DNA of 64,000 nt, taken from JAJECS01 sp965262745. GTDB taxonomy: Bacteria; Chloroflexota; UBA11872. Shown here piece by piece: positions 1-9,531 of the stretch (the first letter of the stretch is position 1; the number at the start of each line of letters is the position of its first letter). The stretch covers positions 62,001-126,000 of the forward strand of contig OZ253558.1 of NCBI GenBank assembly GCA_965262745.1. Reading direction: 5' to 3'. The position numbers and the translations under genes were made by a program. Below the pieces are notes generated by a model. It saw only the letters and a list, made by a program, of their open reading frames with translations, made no database searches and was not told the origin of the DNA.

Positions 1-2
1 GG

Positions 3-659
3 CCCGATGAGACGACGATCCTCAACTTTCGGCACCTGCTGGAGCAGCACGACCTCGGCGCGGCGCTGCTGGCGGAGGTCACCCAGCATCTGGCGGCACG
101 GGGCGTGCGGCTGCGGGAGGGCACGATCGTGGACGCGACCATCATCGACGCGCCGGCGTCGACGCAGAACCGCACCCAGCAGCGGGACCCGGAGATGCAT
201 CAGGTGAAGAAGGGGAACCAGTGGTACTTCGGGATGAAGGCCCACATTGGGGTAGACGCCCAGACGGGTCTGGTGCACAGCGTGGCGACGACGGCGGCGA
301 ATGTCGCGGATGTGACGCAGGTGCCGCAGTTGCTCCACGGCGGCGAGACGCGGGTGTGGGGGGACGCGGGGTATCAGGGCGTGGCGCGGCGCCCGGAGCA
401 CCGGGGCCGGGCCATGGACTGGCAGGTGGCGCGGCGGCCCGGGCAGCGGCGACGCTTGGCGCCGGGCAGCGCCGCCGCCCAGGCGGAGCAGCGCAAGGCC
501 TCGATCCGGGCGAAGGTGGAGCATCCGTTCTTGTACGTGAAGCGCCACTTTGGCTACGCGACCGTGCGGTATCGGGGCCTGGCGAAGAACCGGAACCGGC
601 TCTATCTGCTGTTTGGGTTGGCGAACCTGTTGCTCGCGGAGCGCGCCGCGCCCGCGTAG
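3..659 (+). CDS. IS5-family transposase, C-terminal part (5' end outside window)
   Basis: The reading frame is open from position 3 and aligns with residues after the N-terminal domain of the intact transposase at 8424-9380, with only scattered substitutions. It carries the DDE-type core: the D in GTIVDATIIDAP, the segment KKGNQWYFGMKAHIGVD, and the C-terminal HPFLYVKRHFGYATVRYRG block typical of IS5-group transposases. The stop codon TAG (657-659) belongs to the 4-bp duplication made when the downstream IS inserted, so the protein still ends one residue after the ancestral position. The enzyme would cut and paste its own IS. Activity cannot be judged because the start is missing. Confidence 0.85.
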   Translation, partial: PDETTILNFRHLLEQHDLGAALLAEVTQHLAARGVRLREGTIVDATIIDAPASTQNRTQQRDPEMHQVKKGNQWYFGMKAHIGVDAQTGLVHSVATTAANVADVTQVPQLLHGGETRVWGDAGYQGVARRPEHRGRAMDWQVARRPGQRRRLAPGSAAAQAEQRKASIRAKVEHPFLYVKRHFGYATVRYRGLAKNRNRLYLLFGLANLLLAERAAPA

Positions 660-1851
660 GGAGACCTTTGCGTAATTCCAGGGCCGGGGCGGAAAATCGG
701 GCGTTGCCGTCCTGACGATTGGGGAGTGGTCGAATGCACCGCGATATGGGCCAGCCGTCGCTGGCGGAAGTGTTGGTGTCGGAGACCCTCGGCCAGAACC
801 AGCGGCTGGAGCGAATCGCCGCCGCGGTGGACTGGGACCGGCTCGGTCAAGTGGTGGCCGGCGTGCACGCGGCACCGCGCGGGCGGCCCAGTTATCCGCC
901 GCTGTTGATGGTCAAGGTGCTGCTGCTCCAGCAGTGGTACACGCTCTCGGATCCCCAGCTGGAAGAGGCGCTCGGCGACCGGCTCTCCTTCCGGCGCTTT
1001 GTGGGGCTGGGGCTGCAAGACGACACGCCCGACCACTCGACCATCAGCCGCTTTCGGGCCGCCTTGGAGGTCCAAGAGCTCAGCGCGCCGTTGTTCACGG
1101 AGGTGGCGGCCCAACTGGACGCGCAGGGCTTGGTGCTGAAGCAGGGCACGCTGTTGGACGCCACGCTGGTGGCGGCCCAGGTGCGCCGCCCGCCGCTGGC
1201 GGCGGGGCGCGGCGCGCGGAGTGCCACCGACCCGGAGGCGGCCTGGACGCAGACGGGGCGGGGCGGCCGGTCGCACTTCGGCTACAAGGTGCATCTGGGG
1301 GTGGACGCCGACACGGGGGTGGTGCGGCGGGCGGCGTTGACCCCCGCCAACGTCTACGAGAGCGAGGTGGCCGACGCGTTGGTGAGTGGGGACGAGCAGG
1401 CGATCTATGGCGACCGGGCGTATGAATCCAACCGCCGGCGCCAGTGGCTGCGGGCCCAGGGGATCAACGACCGGATCATGCACCGCTCCCACAAGCATCA
1501 GCGGGCCCTCCCCTACTGGCAGCAGCGGCGCAACGCCCTCATCGCGCCCCGCCGGGCGTTGGTGGAGAAGGTCTTCGGCACGCTCAAGCGCAGCTATGGC
1601 TACCAGCGGGTCCGCTACCGCGGCCTGGGGCGCAACGCCGTGGAGCTGTGGTTCAAGCTCATGGCCTACAACCTGCGCAAAGCGGACACCTTGGCCTGGG
1701 GCGCCGCCTGACCCCGGGCGCGGTGCGCCTCGGGCTGGCGTGATCTCCGCCCCAGCGCGGCGGCGGAGGCGCGCTGGGGCAGCTGCGCCAGCTCCCGCGC
1801 CCCGTCGGCAGCCCTCCCCACGGGCCATCCCCCAATTATTCAAAGGTCTCC
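660..1851 (+). mobile_element. Complete IS5-family element nested in the first IS
   Basis: The ends are visible as an 18-bp imperfect inverted repeat: GGAGACCTTTGCGTAATT at 660-677, and its near-complement at 1834-1851 (16 of 18 positions match). A direct 4-bp duplication GTAG flanks it at 656-659 and 1852-1855. Inside is a single transposase gene (734-1711). The termini and transposase differ from the host IS, so this is a different IS5-family lineage. The insertion sits exactly on the stop codon of the older transposase and recreates it. Confidence 0.9.
734..1711 (+). CDS. IS5-family transposase (325 aa)
   Basis: This is a full-length DDE transposase with an N-terminal DUF772-like domain (YPPLLMVKVLLLQQWYTLSD), then the catalytic core with GTLLDATLVAAQVRRP, a central block SHFGYKVHLGVDADTG, and the C-terminal EKVFGTLKRSYGYQRVRYRG block that supplies the final acidic residue. 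The start chosen is ATG 734, which has GGGGAG at 721-726 just upstream; an in-frame TTG at 719 is less likely. It is the only gene of the IS at 660-1851. No frameshift or stop is visible, so it is probably functional. Confidence 0.9.
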   Translation: MHRDMGQPSLAEVLVSETLGQNQRLERIAAAVDWDRLGQVVAGVHAAPRGRPSYPPLLMVKVLLLQQWYTLSDPQLEEALGDRLSFRRFVGLGLQDDTPDHSTISRFRAALEVQELSAPLFTEVAAQLDAQGLVLKQGTLLDATLVAAQVRRPPLAAGRGARSATDPEAAWTQTGRGGRSHFGYKVHLGVDADTGVVRRAALTPANVYESEVADALVSGDEQAIYGDRAYESNRRRQWLRAQGINDRIMHRSHKHQRALPYWQQRRNALIAPRRALVEKVFGTLKRSYGYQRVRYRGLGRNAVELWFKLMAYNLRKADTLAWGAA

Positions 1852-2136
1852 GTAGGCGGGAGTCGTGCGCCCTCGATGGCGCCGAAGGCGACCTGAACCG
1901 CCGCTTGCGGGGGCGGACCCGCCCGCTCACCGCCCCAAGCACTGATCCTCACCCGTCACAAGCCCCCGGGCGATCAGAGGCGCCGGTTGTTCAGAGCTTC
2001 CCTAGCGGCTTCGTCCATCGAACGCGCGATGGCGTTACTCGAGTCACTGTTTGCGCGCGGAGAGTGCCTCCGTTCTTTCGAAAGCTACGGAAACCTTGCT
2101 TGGCATCAGGTCGCCGAGTCAGTTGAATGAGGATAG

Positions 2137-2640
2137 ATGCGCACCCAGCCAGTCGCTTCCAGCCCAGGCCACCACCCACCGGCCTCCATGGCTGGACACC
2201 GGGCGAGGGTCGGTCCAGGGCGTCGGCCCCGGGCCGATTGGGAGCAACGCGTGGAGCACGCGATTCGCCACCTGCGGAGCGCGTGGGACCTCCAGGAAAA
2301 TTCCCTTTGCCGGATTGCAGCGGTGCAGGACCGTGCATCTCACGCCTACCGCGGGCGACCCGGGGCTGAGGCGATGGCCCTGCGCGATCTGGTCGAGGAG
2401 GCGGTCAGGTTGGCCAGCGATCTCCTAGCGCCCCCGCATGAGACGTTTCTTCGCCGCTGGGTAGCAACGGGAAATATCGCGGCGGTGGCCCGCGAGATGG
2501 GCAAGGAGCGCTCGCACCTGTCGCGGGACTATCGGCCCCGGGTCGTCATGGTCGTGACTGACGTGTTCATGAGGCTCACAGGCAATGGTGGTCGCCGGGC
2601 CCGAAACGTGCGTCAGGTCCAGGCTCGCCGCGCCCGCTAG
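2137..2640 (+). CDS. HTH protein of a repeated unit, copy 1 (unrecognised family)
   Basis: The 167-aa product is not a family I recognise. The conserved part starts near residue 25 (GPGRRPRADWEQRVEHAIRH). It contains an alpha-helical middle section and a putative helix-turn-helix (TGNIAAVAREMGKERSHLSR) followed by DYRPRVVMVVTDVF, resembling a sigma-like or Xre-like DNA-binding segment. A close paralogue lies at 7844-8347 and a 5'-truncated one at 13987-14130. Similarity continues into the non-coding DNA after each stop codon, so gene and downstream DNA repeat together. The start is uncertain: ATG 2188 is an alternative, since the N-termini of the copies do not match. There is no catalytic motif. 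Confidence 0.6.
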   Translation: MRTQPVASSPGHHPPASMAGHRARVGPGRRPRADWEQRVEHAIRHLRSAWDLQENSLCRIAAVQDRASHAYRGRPGAEAMALRDLVEEAVRLASDLLAPPHETFLRRWVATGNIAAVAREMGKERSHLSRDYRPRVVMVVTDVFMRLTGNGGRRARNVRQVQARRAR

Positions 2641-3323
2641 GGTCTGCCGCCGGCCCGATGTCGTCCGCGCGATCTGACGTAGTCGCTGCTGTCTGGGAGC
2701 CTGCAACTCGGTCGGCGACTCGTAGCCCGCCGCACGGCTCTATTTGAGGCCAGCCCGGCGCCGCGCGGCGTCGCGGCTGGGACCGGATCGGCCGTCACCG
2801 CGTACGTGCCAGGCCACACTGCTGGGCCGCCGGTCCACTGGTGGGCCGAGTCCGTACACGATCCACCAGGACGGACGGTCCTTGCGCAGCTTTGCGACCT
2901 GGCTGCGGCGGCACTCAGGCAAGGTCGATGGCTTGGAAGGGCGCGTCACACGGCTCAACGGGCAAGTTACGCCCTTGGCTCGGGACTACACGAGGCTCAC
3001 CGAGAGCTTGCGCGAGCACTGGAGGTGATGCGCCGGTGGGGCCGAGCGCGCGATCATGGTCCGAGCCGCTGATGGTTCTCGGCGGCGGAATCGGCAAACG
3101 CTCAAGCGGCGACGGAGGTCTTTCGGCGGCTCGGGGCAGCCTCCAGTACCAGACTCCCGCCAGCCTGGTAACGCCGCACAATGGGTCACCTATTTGGGCG
3201 CTACCGAAGCGCACCCCCGCATGCCGAATCGACCCTGACCTCGGCGACGCCGCGTGTCAGGCGAATACCGTACATGTACAGCCAATTCGCGCGCGGGGAC
3301 CATCGGTGCCAAGGTGCCAAGTC
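2641..3323. other. Intergenic DNA with tail of the HTH repeat unit
   Basis: The first ~190 bases after the HTH gene resemble the tails at 9532, 10630 and 14131 (GGTC-GCCGGCCCG just after the stop; later AACTCGGTCGGCGACTCG). The rest has no clear gene. A 94-codon plus-strand frame at 2744-3028 ends in a helical segment but has no recognisable domain, and I do not call it. Confidence 0.5.
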
Positions 3324-5888
3324 CTACAAGTGAACCTCGAGGCAGTCACCTTCGCCTAGCAGGCTTCTGTAGACCTTCTCTCGTCTCAACCACGTGGGGT
3401 TCTCTCCAGCGTGGACCAGCACTCGATGCACGACGCCTATGAGCGAGTTCGGATCATCTGGAACCCCACATGACAATCGTGCGTTGTTAAACTCGCCGTT
3501 CTTGATCACAACGCAGGTCGACATGTTAGGCATCTGAACAAATTGGGAATAGGAATCCAAGTGGTGCCCAAAAGTAGCTGAGACGGGGAAGCCAATCCTC
3601 AACCCACTTCTTAGAATGTTCCGAAGCGTCTGTATCGGCGCGAAGCTAATGCCGGCATGTGTCGACAGCAAAAGGCCTTGCAGAACGTCGATCGGGTCAA
3701 ACCCCAATCCACGGATCGAATAGGCTGCGTAGATCGATTCGGGCGCCGAAAGATTCGCGTCTTTCAAGAGAGCAATCTGCTCCGCCATCCATCTCTCCAT
3801 GCAATCTTTGGGCGCTGCCCTTTCACCGGGTCCGCGTTGAGCGCTAGCAGGAAAGTGATCAATCAAGCCGACAAACGAGTCATCATACCGGCTATGCGGA
3901 CTGACGAGTCCGCCTACTGCTTTGCCAGACAGAAACAAGCCACCGCCCCGACCCAGAACATCGATGGCGGCTAAGCCGTAGCATTTCTCGCCATCGCGGA
4001 TTTCTCTCAGCCTGGGAGTCGCTCGCGCCAAACCAGCCTTCGCCGCTTCGTTCACGCCGCTGTTTACGTACGATAGATTTCCAAGCCATACCCCACGCCT
4101 CCGGGGCTGCGGAGGAAATCCCTCGTGTACTCTGCGGCTTCCCCTGTCGGTCACCACAAACACCGGAACATCAATACCGGCAACCACCGAACGCACGTAA
4201 TCTTCGAACGTCACGTCGAAATTCTCGTGGCCTTGTAGATTACAACGTATGGTGAACTGAATTGGATGGCTGAATACAGTGGGATCTAACTCTAGCTCGA
4301 CCCTGGTGCACAGGTGCATTCCCCAATCGTCCGGCCGCTCGAAACTTAGTGTTGGCCGAAGCGAGATGCCATTCTCGAAAGACAGACATCTAACGTCGTC
4401 GAGGCCCTTGTCGAACCGCCTTGAGTACACGGTGACTTTCTTTGCTGCCATGAAGATCGAGAAGAATCCAATTCCGAAGCGGCCGACGGGCGTGTATCCG
4501 GATGCGTGGACGCCAGGGAACTCGCGCGCTGCCCGTTCGCTTGCCCAAAAGCTCCGACCAAAGTCCAGCAAGTCCTTAGTGAGCGTCGTCTGGGACATGC
4601 CCACCCCGTTGTCATCGACCTGCAGGATCCATCCTCCGTCGTCGCGACGATTCAGTCGCACAAAGATACGGCCGGCGAATTCGCCATCACCAGGCAAGGA
4701 CCGCCGCACGCCGATGGCATCTGCGGCATTCTGGATTAGCTCGCGCAAGGCAACATAGAGGCAATCAGCATCCTTCCCATAAAGCTGCTCACCGCCCAAG
4801 TTGGTCACGAGTGCGGCAACGTCCGATACATGTACGGTCGAATCCGTAGGTTTCCAATCCGCAGTTTCGACGTATTGGACGAGCTCTTTGACCTGCCCCG
4901 ATCCGGCCACGCTTCTTCGGGCGAACGTGCGTCGCGGACCACCGGGCGAAGCCTCAAGTACGTCATTGCACCGGCGGAGTTCCGTGTCAAACCTGTCGAT
5001 CAGATCGAATGCAACCCACCAGGCTGATGATTCGGACCGCCGAAATGGGCCCGTTGACGCAATCACTAGTTGAGTTGGATCGTCGCGGCTCACTATGAGT
5101 TTCCCGAGACGATTCTGGGCTCTCCAATGTGCTCTAGAGAGTGAGTTCATCTGGAGAACTCGAAGCAGAAACGACGGCGCCCGACTGCCATCCATGTGGC
5201 CCGCGTCTGCAACCCTTAGCATACAGGCGACCTTGAGCGAATCCACCACCCAGTTGGTATCGAAGAACGGAGCCGGCGGCCGCGGGGTCGCAAAGTGACT
5301 TACGACGATTTCTAAATCCCAATGATGCGATGACGCCAGATCACCAATCAATTGGCCGTAGTTTTCGCGAAGCTCCTGATCGTCAATGAGGTACAGTTCC
5401 CCTTCATCACGTCTCCATGGCTCGATCGCAAGCCGGGTAGCCTGCGATGCGTGCAATGCTCGGAGGGCCTCGAAGTCTGCCTCTTGCTCCAGGTCCCTCA
5501 TCTCATTCGGGGTCCGTGATAGTCTTCCGTATGCGTCGCGCCACTCCAGGGTTTCGCGCAGAGCTTCTCTACCTCCCGAATACGCCTCGAAGCAGAGGCC
5601 GGCATCGTGAATTAGCATCGCGGCTCCAAAGACGTAGGCCTCGATTGGGTTGAGTGGGAAATCACTCCCTGCCACCGTGCTCGCAACCTCCCACAGCGCG
5701 TCAAGGTGGGAGATGTCGTGAATCGTCAGTTCGGGCAGACTCACAGCAATCCTAGTCGACAGCATCCCTGCGTTTCTTCGGATAATCCGGAGAGACGTCA
5801 CTAGGCGCGAAACATCCTCGTTGGTGCCTTCGTCTCCAAAGCCTTGCTGCCAAAGCTCCGAGCATTCCGCGGTGGGCTTCACTTGCAT
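3324..5888 (-). CDS. HD-domain plus Hsp90-type (GHKL) ATPase protein, 854 aa
   Basis: The N-terminal ~330 residues look like a divergent metal-dependent HD domain: HDISHLD at 57-63, LIHDAG at 92-97, SSHHW, and a later RVADAGHMDG. From about residue 350 comes a GHKL/Hsp90-like ATP-binding module with the N-box (ALRELIQNAADAI), G1 (DDNGVGM) and a glycine-rich lid (GRFGIGFFSIF). The C-terminal ~350 residues are not recognised. The HD + Hsp90-like pairing suggests a nucleotide-hydrolysing sensor or effector; such fusions, as I recall, appear in surveys of bacterial conflict systems. It stands alone, with gene-poor mobile DNA on both sides, and its composition is less GC-rich than the core genes, suggesting transfer. 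The start is ATG at 5888. Confidence 0.8.
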   Translation of the reverse strand: MQVKPTAECSELWQQGFGDEGTNEDVSRLVTSLRIIRRNAGMLSTRIAVSLPELTIHDISHLDALWEVASTVAGSDFPLNPIEAYVFGAAMLIHDAGLCFEAYSGGREALRETLEWRDAYGRLSRTPNEMRDLEQEADFEALRALHASQATRLAIEPWRRDEGELYLIDDQELRENYGQLIGDLASSHHWDLEIVVSHFATPRPPAPFFDTNWVVDSLKVACMLRVADAGHMDGSRAPSFLLRVLQMNSLSRAHWRAQNRLGKLIVSRDDPTQLVIASTGPFRRSESSAWWVAFDLIDRFDTELRRCNDVLEASPGGPRRTFARRSVAGSGQVKELVQYVETADWKPTDSTVHVSDVAALVTNLGGEQLYGKDADCLYVALRELIQNAADAIGVRRSLPGDGEFAGRIFVRLNRRDDGGWILQVDDNGVGMSQTTLTKDLLDFGRSFWASERAAREFPGVHASGYTPVGRFGIGFFSIFMAAKKVTVYSRRFDKGLDDVRCLSFENGISLRPTLSFERPDDWGMHLCTRVELELDPTVFSHPIQFTIRCNLQGHENFDVTFEDYVRSVVAGIDVPVFVVTDRGSRRVHEGFPPQPRRRGVWLGNLSYVNSGVNEAAKAGLARATPRLREIRDGEKCYGLAAIDVLGRGGGLFLSGKAVGGLVSPHSRYDDSFVGLIDHFPASAQRGPGERAAPKDCMERWMAEQIALLKDANLSAPESIYAAYSIRGLGFDPIDVLQGLLLSTHAGISFAPIQTLRNILRSGLRIGFPVSATFGHHLDSYSQFVQMPNMSTCVVIKNGEFNNARLSCGVPDDPNSLIGVVHRVLVHAGENPTWLRREKVYRSLLGEGDCLEVHL

Positions 5889-7843
5889 CGTCGTCGCATC
5901 CAGGAATTCGAGAACGGCAATTCCGCGAGAGGGTGGCTAGGATGGCCGACAACAATCGCCGAGGTGCTGGGGTGACAACGGATCCTGACGCTGCCGGCCG
6001 CCGTTACCATTCTCGCCCGGTTAGGTAGAAATGGGCAAGGGGCGCCACCACCGAACTTCCCGCCAAGTCCATCGGGATCGAATCGGGACCGCGGCCGGTC
6101 ACGTCGCGGGCGGGCCTAGAGCGAGTGGCGAGTCGCGATTCGGAACATTTTTGAATTCGGGCTCTGCATGAGTCACCAGAACCAATTGTCCGAGTGGTGA
6201 GTAAAGACATGTCCATCCTTCATTGTTGACGATGTGCATTCGAAGTGGCTGGAATCGATGTCAGGTGCGGTTGAAGCGATGGCAGACTCAATTGCGTCTT
6301 TCGAGGTGGGCTCAATTGGAGTCACGTCTCCCGAACTAGCCGAAATATGAAAGCGCTCATTTCTGTCCAATCTGGTGGACCAAGAGCAACTCTGTCCTGA
6401 TTGCTGAATGTTCGGTCAAGTGCTTGGCTTCCTGTCGAGTCTTGGCGAGATGCCGCCATATTCCGAGATACGGCAAGGTAAGCGGTGCGTCGCTCAGCCC
6501 TGTCCGGCAGGGCGCGAACTCCGAGCGACCAGACCCGAACCTCGTGCCCGAGATCGGTGGACGCTCGGCACTGGTGGCCACCGCCGAGTGAACGACTCAC
6601 GGTCGGCCAGATCTGGCTCCCAGCATATCGCGTCGCCCCACCTCGCGACGGAGCACAGTCCGGGCCCGGACGAACGCGAAGGCCGAGCACTCTTGCATGC
6701 CTCTTCTCGACGAATGGACAGACGTCGGCACTTGGCTTGGCAGTCTGGCTTGGTTACCGACCGTGCCGACGAGAATCGATCCCGCGAGTCAGCAGCGGCC
6801 CCACACCACAGTGCCCGATCCACCGCCGATGCGGGGCCCTGTCAACAAGCCTCGCTGGAATCAGCGCTGGTCCGCTGGCGGGTTTTCGTTCGGCTAGGTT
6901 GCCAAAGCGCGGGCTGGAACCGCTGAAGCTAACGGAGTACAAGCCAGTGGTGGGCGCTCTGATCGGGGCGAGATCGCCGTCGGGAGGCAGCAGCCGGGTC
7001 GTCACGCCCGGACTACGACGACTGACCTCGGTTGCCCATGCTCTTCCGACCTCCCCGCGGTCTGCGTCGCAGGTCGAGGACGCCGGGTTGTCCAGCCCCA
7101 GGATGACGCAGGGATGACCTACCTGCCCACGGGCTCACACTTCATCGGGTGTGGCAAGGCGTCGTGGAATGGAAGCGGAGCTTCTGTTGCGATCGGCATT
7201 TTGTGAGGTGTCGCCGGCGAGCTGAGAACGGGCGCAAGCTTCGCCTCTAACTGCTTCTCGGTGAATTGACCGCACATCTGCGCGACGCGTTGGAGCGGCG
7301 GCGGAGGTCTGGGCCGGTCGGCTTGCCGACGGAAGGGCGGCGCGCAACCTCCCAGGTGCGTCGTCAATGGGTCCCTACGCTTGGACACCAACCTGCGTTG
7401 GGAAGTCGCTGTCTGGCTCGGGAGTGCCGCCCCCGCCGAGGCGTCGCGAAGCTGTGAAGCGGCCGTGCTCGGCGCCACCCATTGAAGGCATCCGGCCCCG
7501 TTCGTAGCGATCTACGGTGGACGGAGGAAGTGTCCGACAAACCCTAAAAGGCCAAGAGTCTTGGCGCCGTGGGGATTCGAGTGGTGCCAGCGGTACCACT
7601 CGACGTGGCGGCCCTCCGGTGCTCCCGCCATCCGGCATGCTCGGGCCCTAAAGGACCCAGACTTGGTCGTTGCGCCCGGCGTGCTTACTGGGCAGAGGTC
7701 CAGTCGGAATCTTCTCGGACGCACTGGCCGCCGACGACGAAGCGTGAGTTTCGCCGAGCGGCCAGCAGCAACGATCCGATGGGTCAGACGACTACGGAAA
7801 ACTTGCTAGCCACCGCCGCGTCAAGTTCGTTGAATGGGCAAGA
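5889..7843. other. Almost 2 kb without a convincing gene
   Basis: Open frames here are short, overlap on both strands and have the arginine/proline/serine-rich composition of random GC-rich DNA. The best candidate is a minus-strand frame at 6173-6370 (TTG start, ending HHSDNWFW), which has no known domain. I see no tRNA, IS ends or CRISPR. Homology to HTH copy 1 begins at about 7914. Confidence 0.5.
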
Positions 7844-8347
7844 GTGTCCAGTCGATCTGACTCTTCCATCGAGGGCCGGGAGCCTTTGGCATCCGCGTTT
7901 GGATCCCCCGAAAGGTCGGGTCCTGGGCGCCGACCCCGGGTGGACTGGGAGCGACGGGTGGAGCACGCGCTTCGGCACCTGCGAAGCGCGTGGGACCTTC
8001 ATGACAATTCCTTGTGCCGGATCGCGGCAGTGAAGGACCGTGCATCTCACAGGTACCGGGGGCGACCTGGAGCCGAGGCACTGGCTTTGCGCGATCTGGT
8101 CGAGGAAGCCGTCGTGCTGGCAGGCGATCTCTTGCCGCCGTCGCATCAGATGTTTCTGTGCCGCTGGGTGGCAACGGGCAATATCGCGGCGGTGGCCCGC
8201 GAAATGGGCAAGGACCGCTCGCATCTGTCGCGGGATTATCGGCCGCGGGTCGTCATGGTCGTGACCGACGTGTTTATGAGCCTCACGGGAAATGGTGACC
8301 GCCGGGGTCGGAACAACCGTCCGAGCCGGGCCGGTCGCATCCTCTAG
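7844..8347 (+). CDS. HTH protein of a repeated unit, copy 2
   Basis: This is a close paralogue of the protein at 2137-2640: GPGRRPRVDWERRVEHALRHLR aligns early, and the HTH region (TGNIAAVAREMGKDRSHLSR, then DYRPRVVMVVTDVFMSLTGN) is nearly identical. The start is GTG 7844; the 36 residues before the conserved block do not resemble copy 1, so the true start may be further in. The stop codon TAG (8345-8347) lies inside the CTAG target site of the IS5-type element that follows. In the other copies the stop is followed by GGTC-TGCCG or GGTCCGTCG, and the same sequence resumes at 9532 after the IS. The function is unknown, probably DNA binding. Confidence 0.65.
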   Translation: MSSRSDSSIEGREPLASAFGSPERSGPGRRPRVDWERRVEHALRHLRSAWDLHDNSLCRIAAVKDRASHRYRGRPGAEALALRDLVEEAVVLAGDLLPPSHQMFLCRWVATGNIAAVAREMGKDRSHLSRDYRPRVVMVVTDVFMSLTGNGDRRGRNNRPSRAGRIL

Positions 8348-9527
8348 GAATGCTCTGAAGAAAGGCCGGGTGGTGGCGGCAGGGCCTAGGCTCACGGATG
8401 AGGGAGATCCGGTGAGGGCCACGATGCACCCGCAGCGCTCATTTGCCGACGTGGAGTATGACGGACAGCCGCGCCAGACGCGGCGGGAGCGCTTTCTGCG
8501 GCGCATGGATGCTTTGATGCCGTGGGCGCGGCTCGAAGCGCGCCTCCGCCCGGTCTACCCCACCGGCGAGCGCGGACGGCCCCCCTATCCGCTGGCCCTG
8601 CTGCTGCGGATTCACTGCGTGCAACTGTTCTACAACCTCAGCGACCCGGCGATGGAAGACGCGCTCTACGACAGCGTGGCGGTGCAGCGGTTCGTGGGGC
8701 TGACGGCGCGGGGGCCGCGGCCCGATGAGACGACGATCCTCCATTTCCGGCACCTGCTGGAACGGCACCAGCTGGGCGAGGCGCTGCTGGCGGAGATCAC
8801 CCACCACCTGGCGGCGCAGGGTCTGCGGCTGCGGGAAGGCACGATCGTGGACGCGACCATCCTCGACGCACCGGCGTCGACGAAGAACCGCGCCCAGGCC
8901 CGCGACCCGGAGATGCACCAGGTGAAGAAGGGGAACCAGTGGTATTTCGGGATGAAGGCGCACATCGGGGTGGACGCGGCCACGGGGCTGGTGCACAGCG
9001 TCGCGACGACGGCGGCCAACGTGGCGGATATCACGCAAGTGCCGCGGCTCCTGCATGGCGCCGAGACGCGCGTGTGGGGCGACGCGGGGTACGCGGGCGT
9101 GGCCCCCCGGCGCCCCGAGCACCAGGGCCGGCGGGTCGACTGGCAGGTGGCCCTGCGGCCCGGGCAGCGGCGGCGCTTGGCGCCCGGCAGCCCCGCCGCC
9201 GAGGCGGAGCGGCGCAAGGCCTCGATTCGCGCGAAGGTGGAGCATCCGTTCCTGTATGTGAAGCGCCACTTCGGCTACGCGCAGGTGCGGTATCGGGGAT
9301 TGGCCAAGAACCGGACCCGGCTCTGCGTGTTGCTGGGGTTCGCCAATCTGCTGCTGGCGGAGCGCGCTGCGCCCGCATGAGCGGGCGAGTTGCGCCCCGC
9401 GCGGAGGTGCACACGGCCTGCCCGGCTGCTGGGCGGCGGCCCCAGCCCCGAAACGCTGTCCACCCGACCCCCTCAGGTGCCTGGCCGCTGCTCTGGCGCT
9501 CTGGTACCCCGGTTGTTCAGAGCTTTC
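8348..9527 (+). mobile_element. Complete IS5-family element (1180 bp)
   Basis: The left end is GAATGCTCTGAAGAA (8348-8362) and the right end is the near-complement TTGTTCAGAGCTTTC (9513-9527), 13 of 15 positions matching. CTAG is duplicated at 8344-8347 and 9528-9531, which fits the YTAR target of the IS5 subgroup. It contains one transposase gene. It is the same element type as the interrupted copy at the left edge, with clear sequence divergence, so the two are not a very recent duplication. Confidence 0.9.
8424..9380 (+). CDS. IS5-family transposase (318 aa), intact copy
   Basis: The N-terminal part (QTRRERFLRRMDALMPW) and the DUF772-like segment (RPPYPLALLLRIHCVQLFYN) precede a DDE core with GTIVDATILDAP, GNQWYFGMKAHIGVD and the C-terminal HPFLYVKRHFGYAQVRYRG. 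The start is taken at ATG 8424, the usual short N-terminus of this group, with GAGG six bases upstream; the open frame extends further up to 8292 without a plausible start. It is the only gene of the IS at 8348-9527, and no defect is visible. The partial copy at 3-659 gives an independent check of the frame. Confidence 0.9.
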   Translation: MHPQRSFADVEYDGQPRQTRRERFLRRMDALMPWARLEARLRPVYPTGERGRPPYPLALLLRIHCVQLFYNLSDPAMEDALYDSVAVQRFVGLTARGPRPDETTILHFRHLLERHQLGEALLAEITHHLAAQGLRLREGTIVDATILDAPASTKNRAQARDPEMHQVKKGNQWYFGMKAHIGVDAATGLVHSVATTAANVADITQVPRLLHGAETRVWGDAGYAGVAPRRPEHQGRRVDWQVALRPGQRRRLAPGSPAAEAERRKASIRAKVEHPFLYVKRHFGYAQVRYRGLAKNRTRLCVLLGFANLLLAERAAPA

Positions 9528-9531
9528 CTAG

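Larger units (their letters stand above)
1..2001 (+). mobile_element. IS5-family element, left end outside window, interrupted by a second IS
   Basis: This element runs off the left edge. It consists of positions 1-659 (transposase C-terminal part) and 1856-2001 (3' tail), separated by a nested IS at 660-1851. The tail is similar in length and sequence to the tail of the intact copy at 8348-9527. It ends with the same terminal repeat (TTGTTCAGAGCTTCC) followed by CTAG at 2002-2005, matching the CTAG target duplication seen around the intact copy. Joining 659 to 1856 restores the sequence expected from the intact copy. Transposase and termini both point to the IS5 family. Confidence 0.85.

Noticed and set aside
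602..1942. 446-codon minus-strand open frame
   Set aside because: It is the antisense shadow of the two transposases; arginine/proline/histidine-rich with no domain.
2744..3028. 94-codon plus-strand ORF with helical C-terminal part
   Set aside because: It overlaps the non-coding tail of the HTH repeat unit, lacks a domain and a ribosome site, and competes with several other frames.
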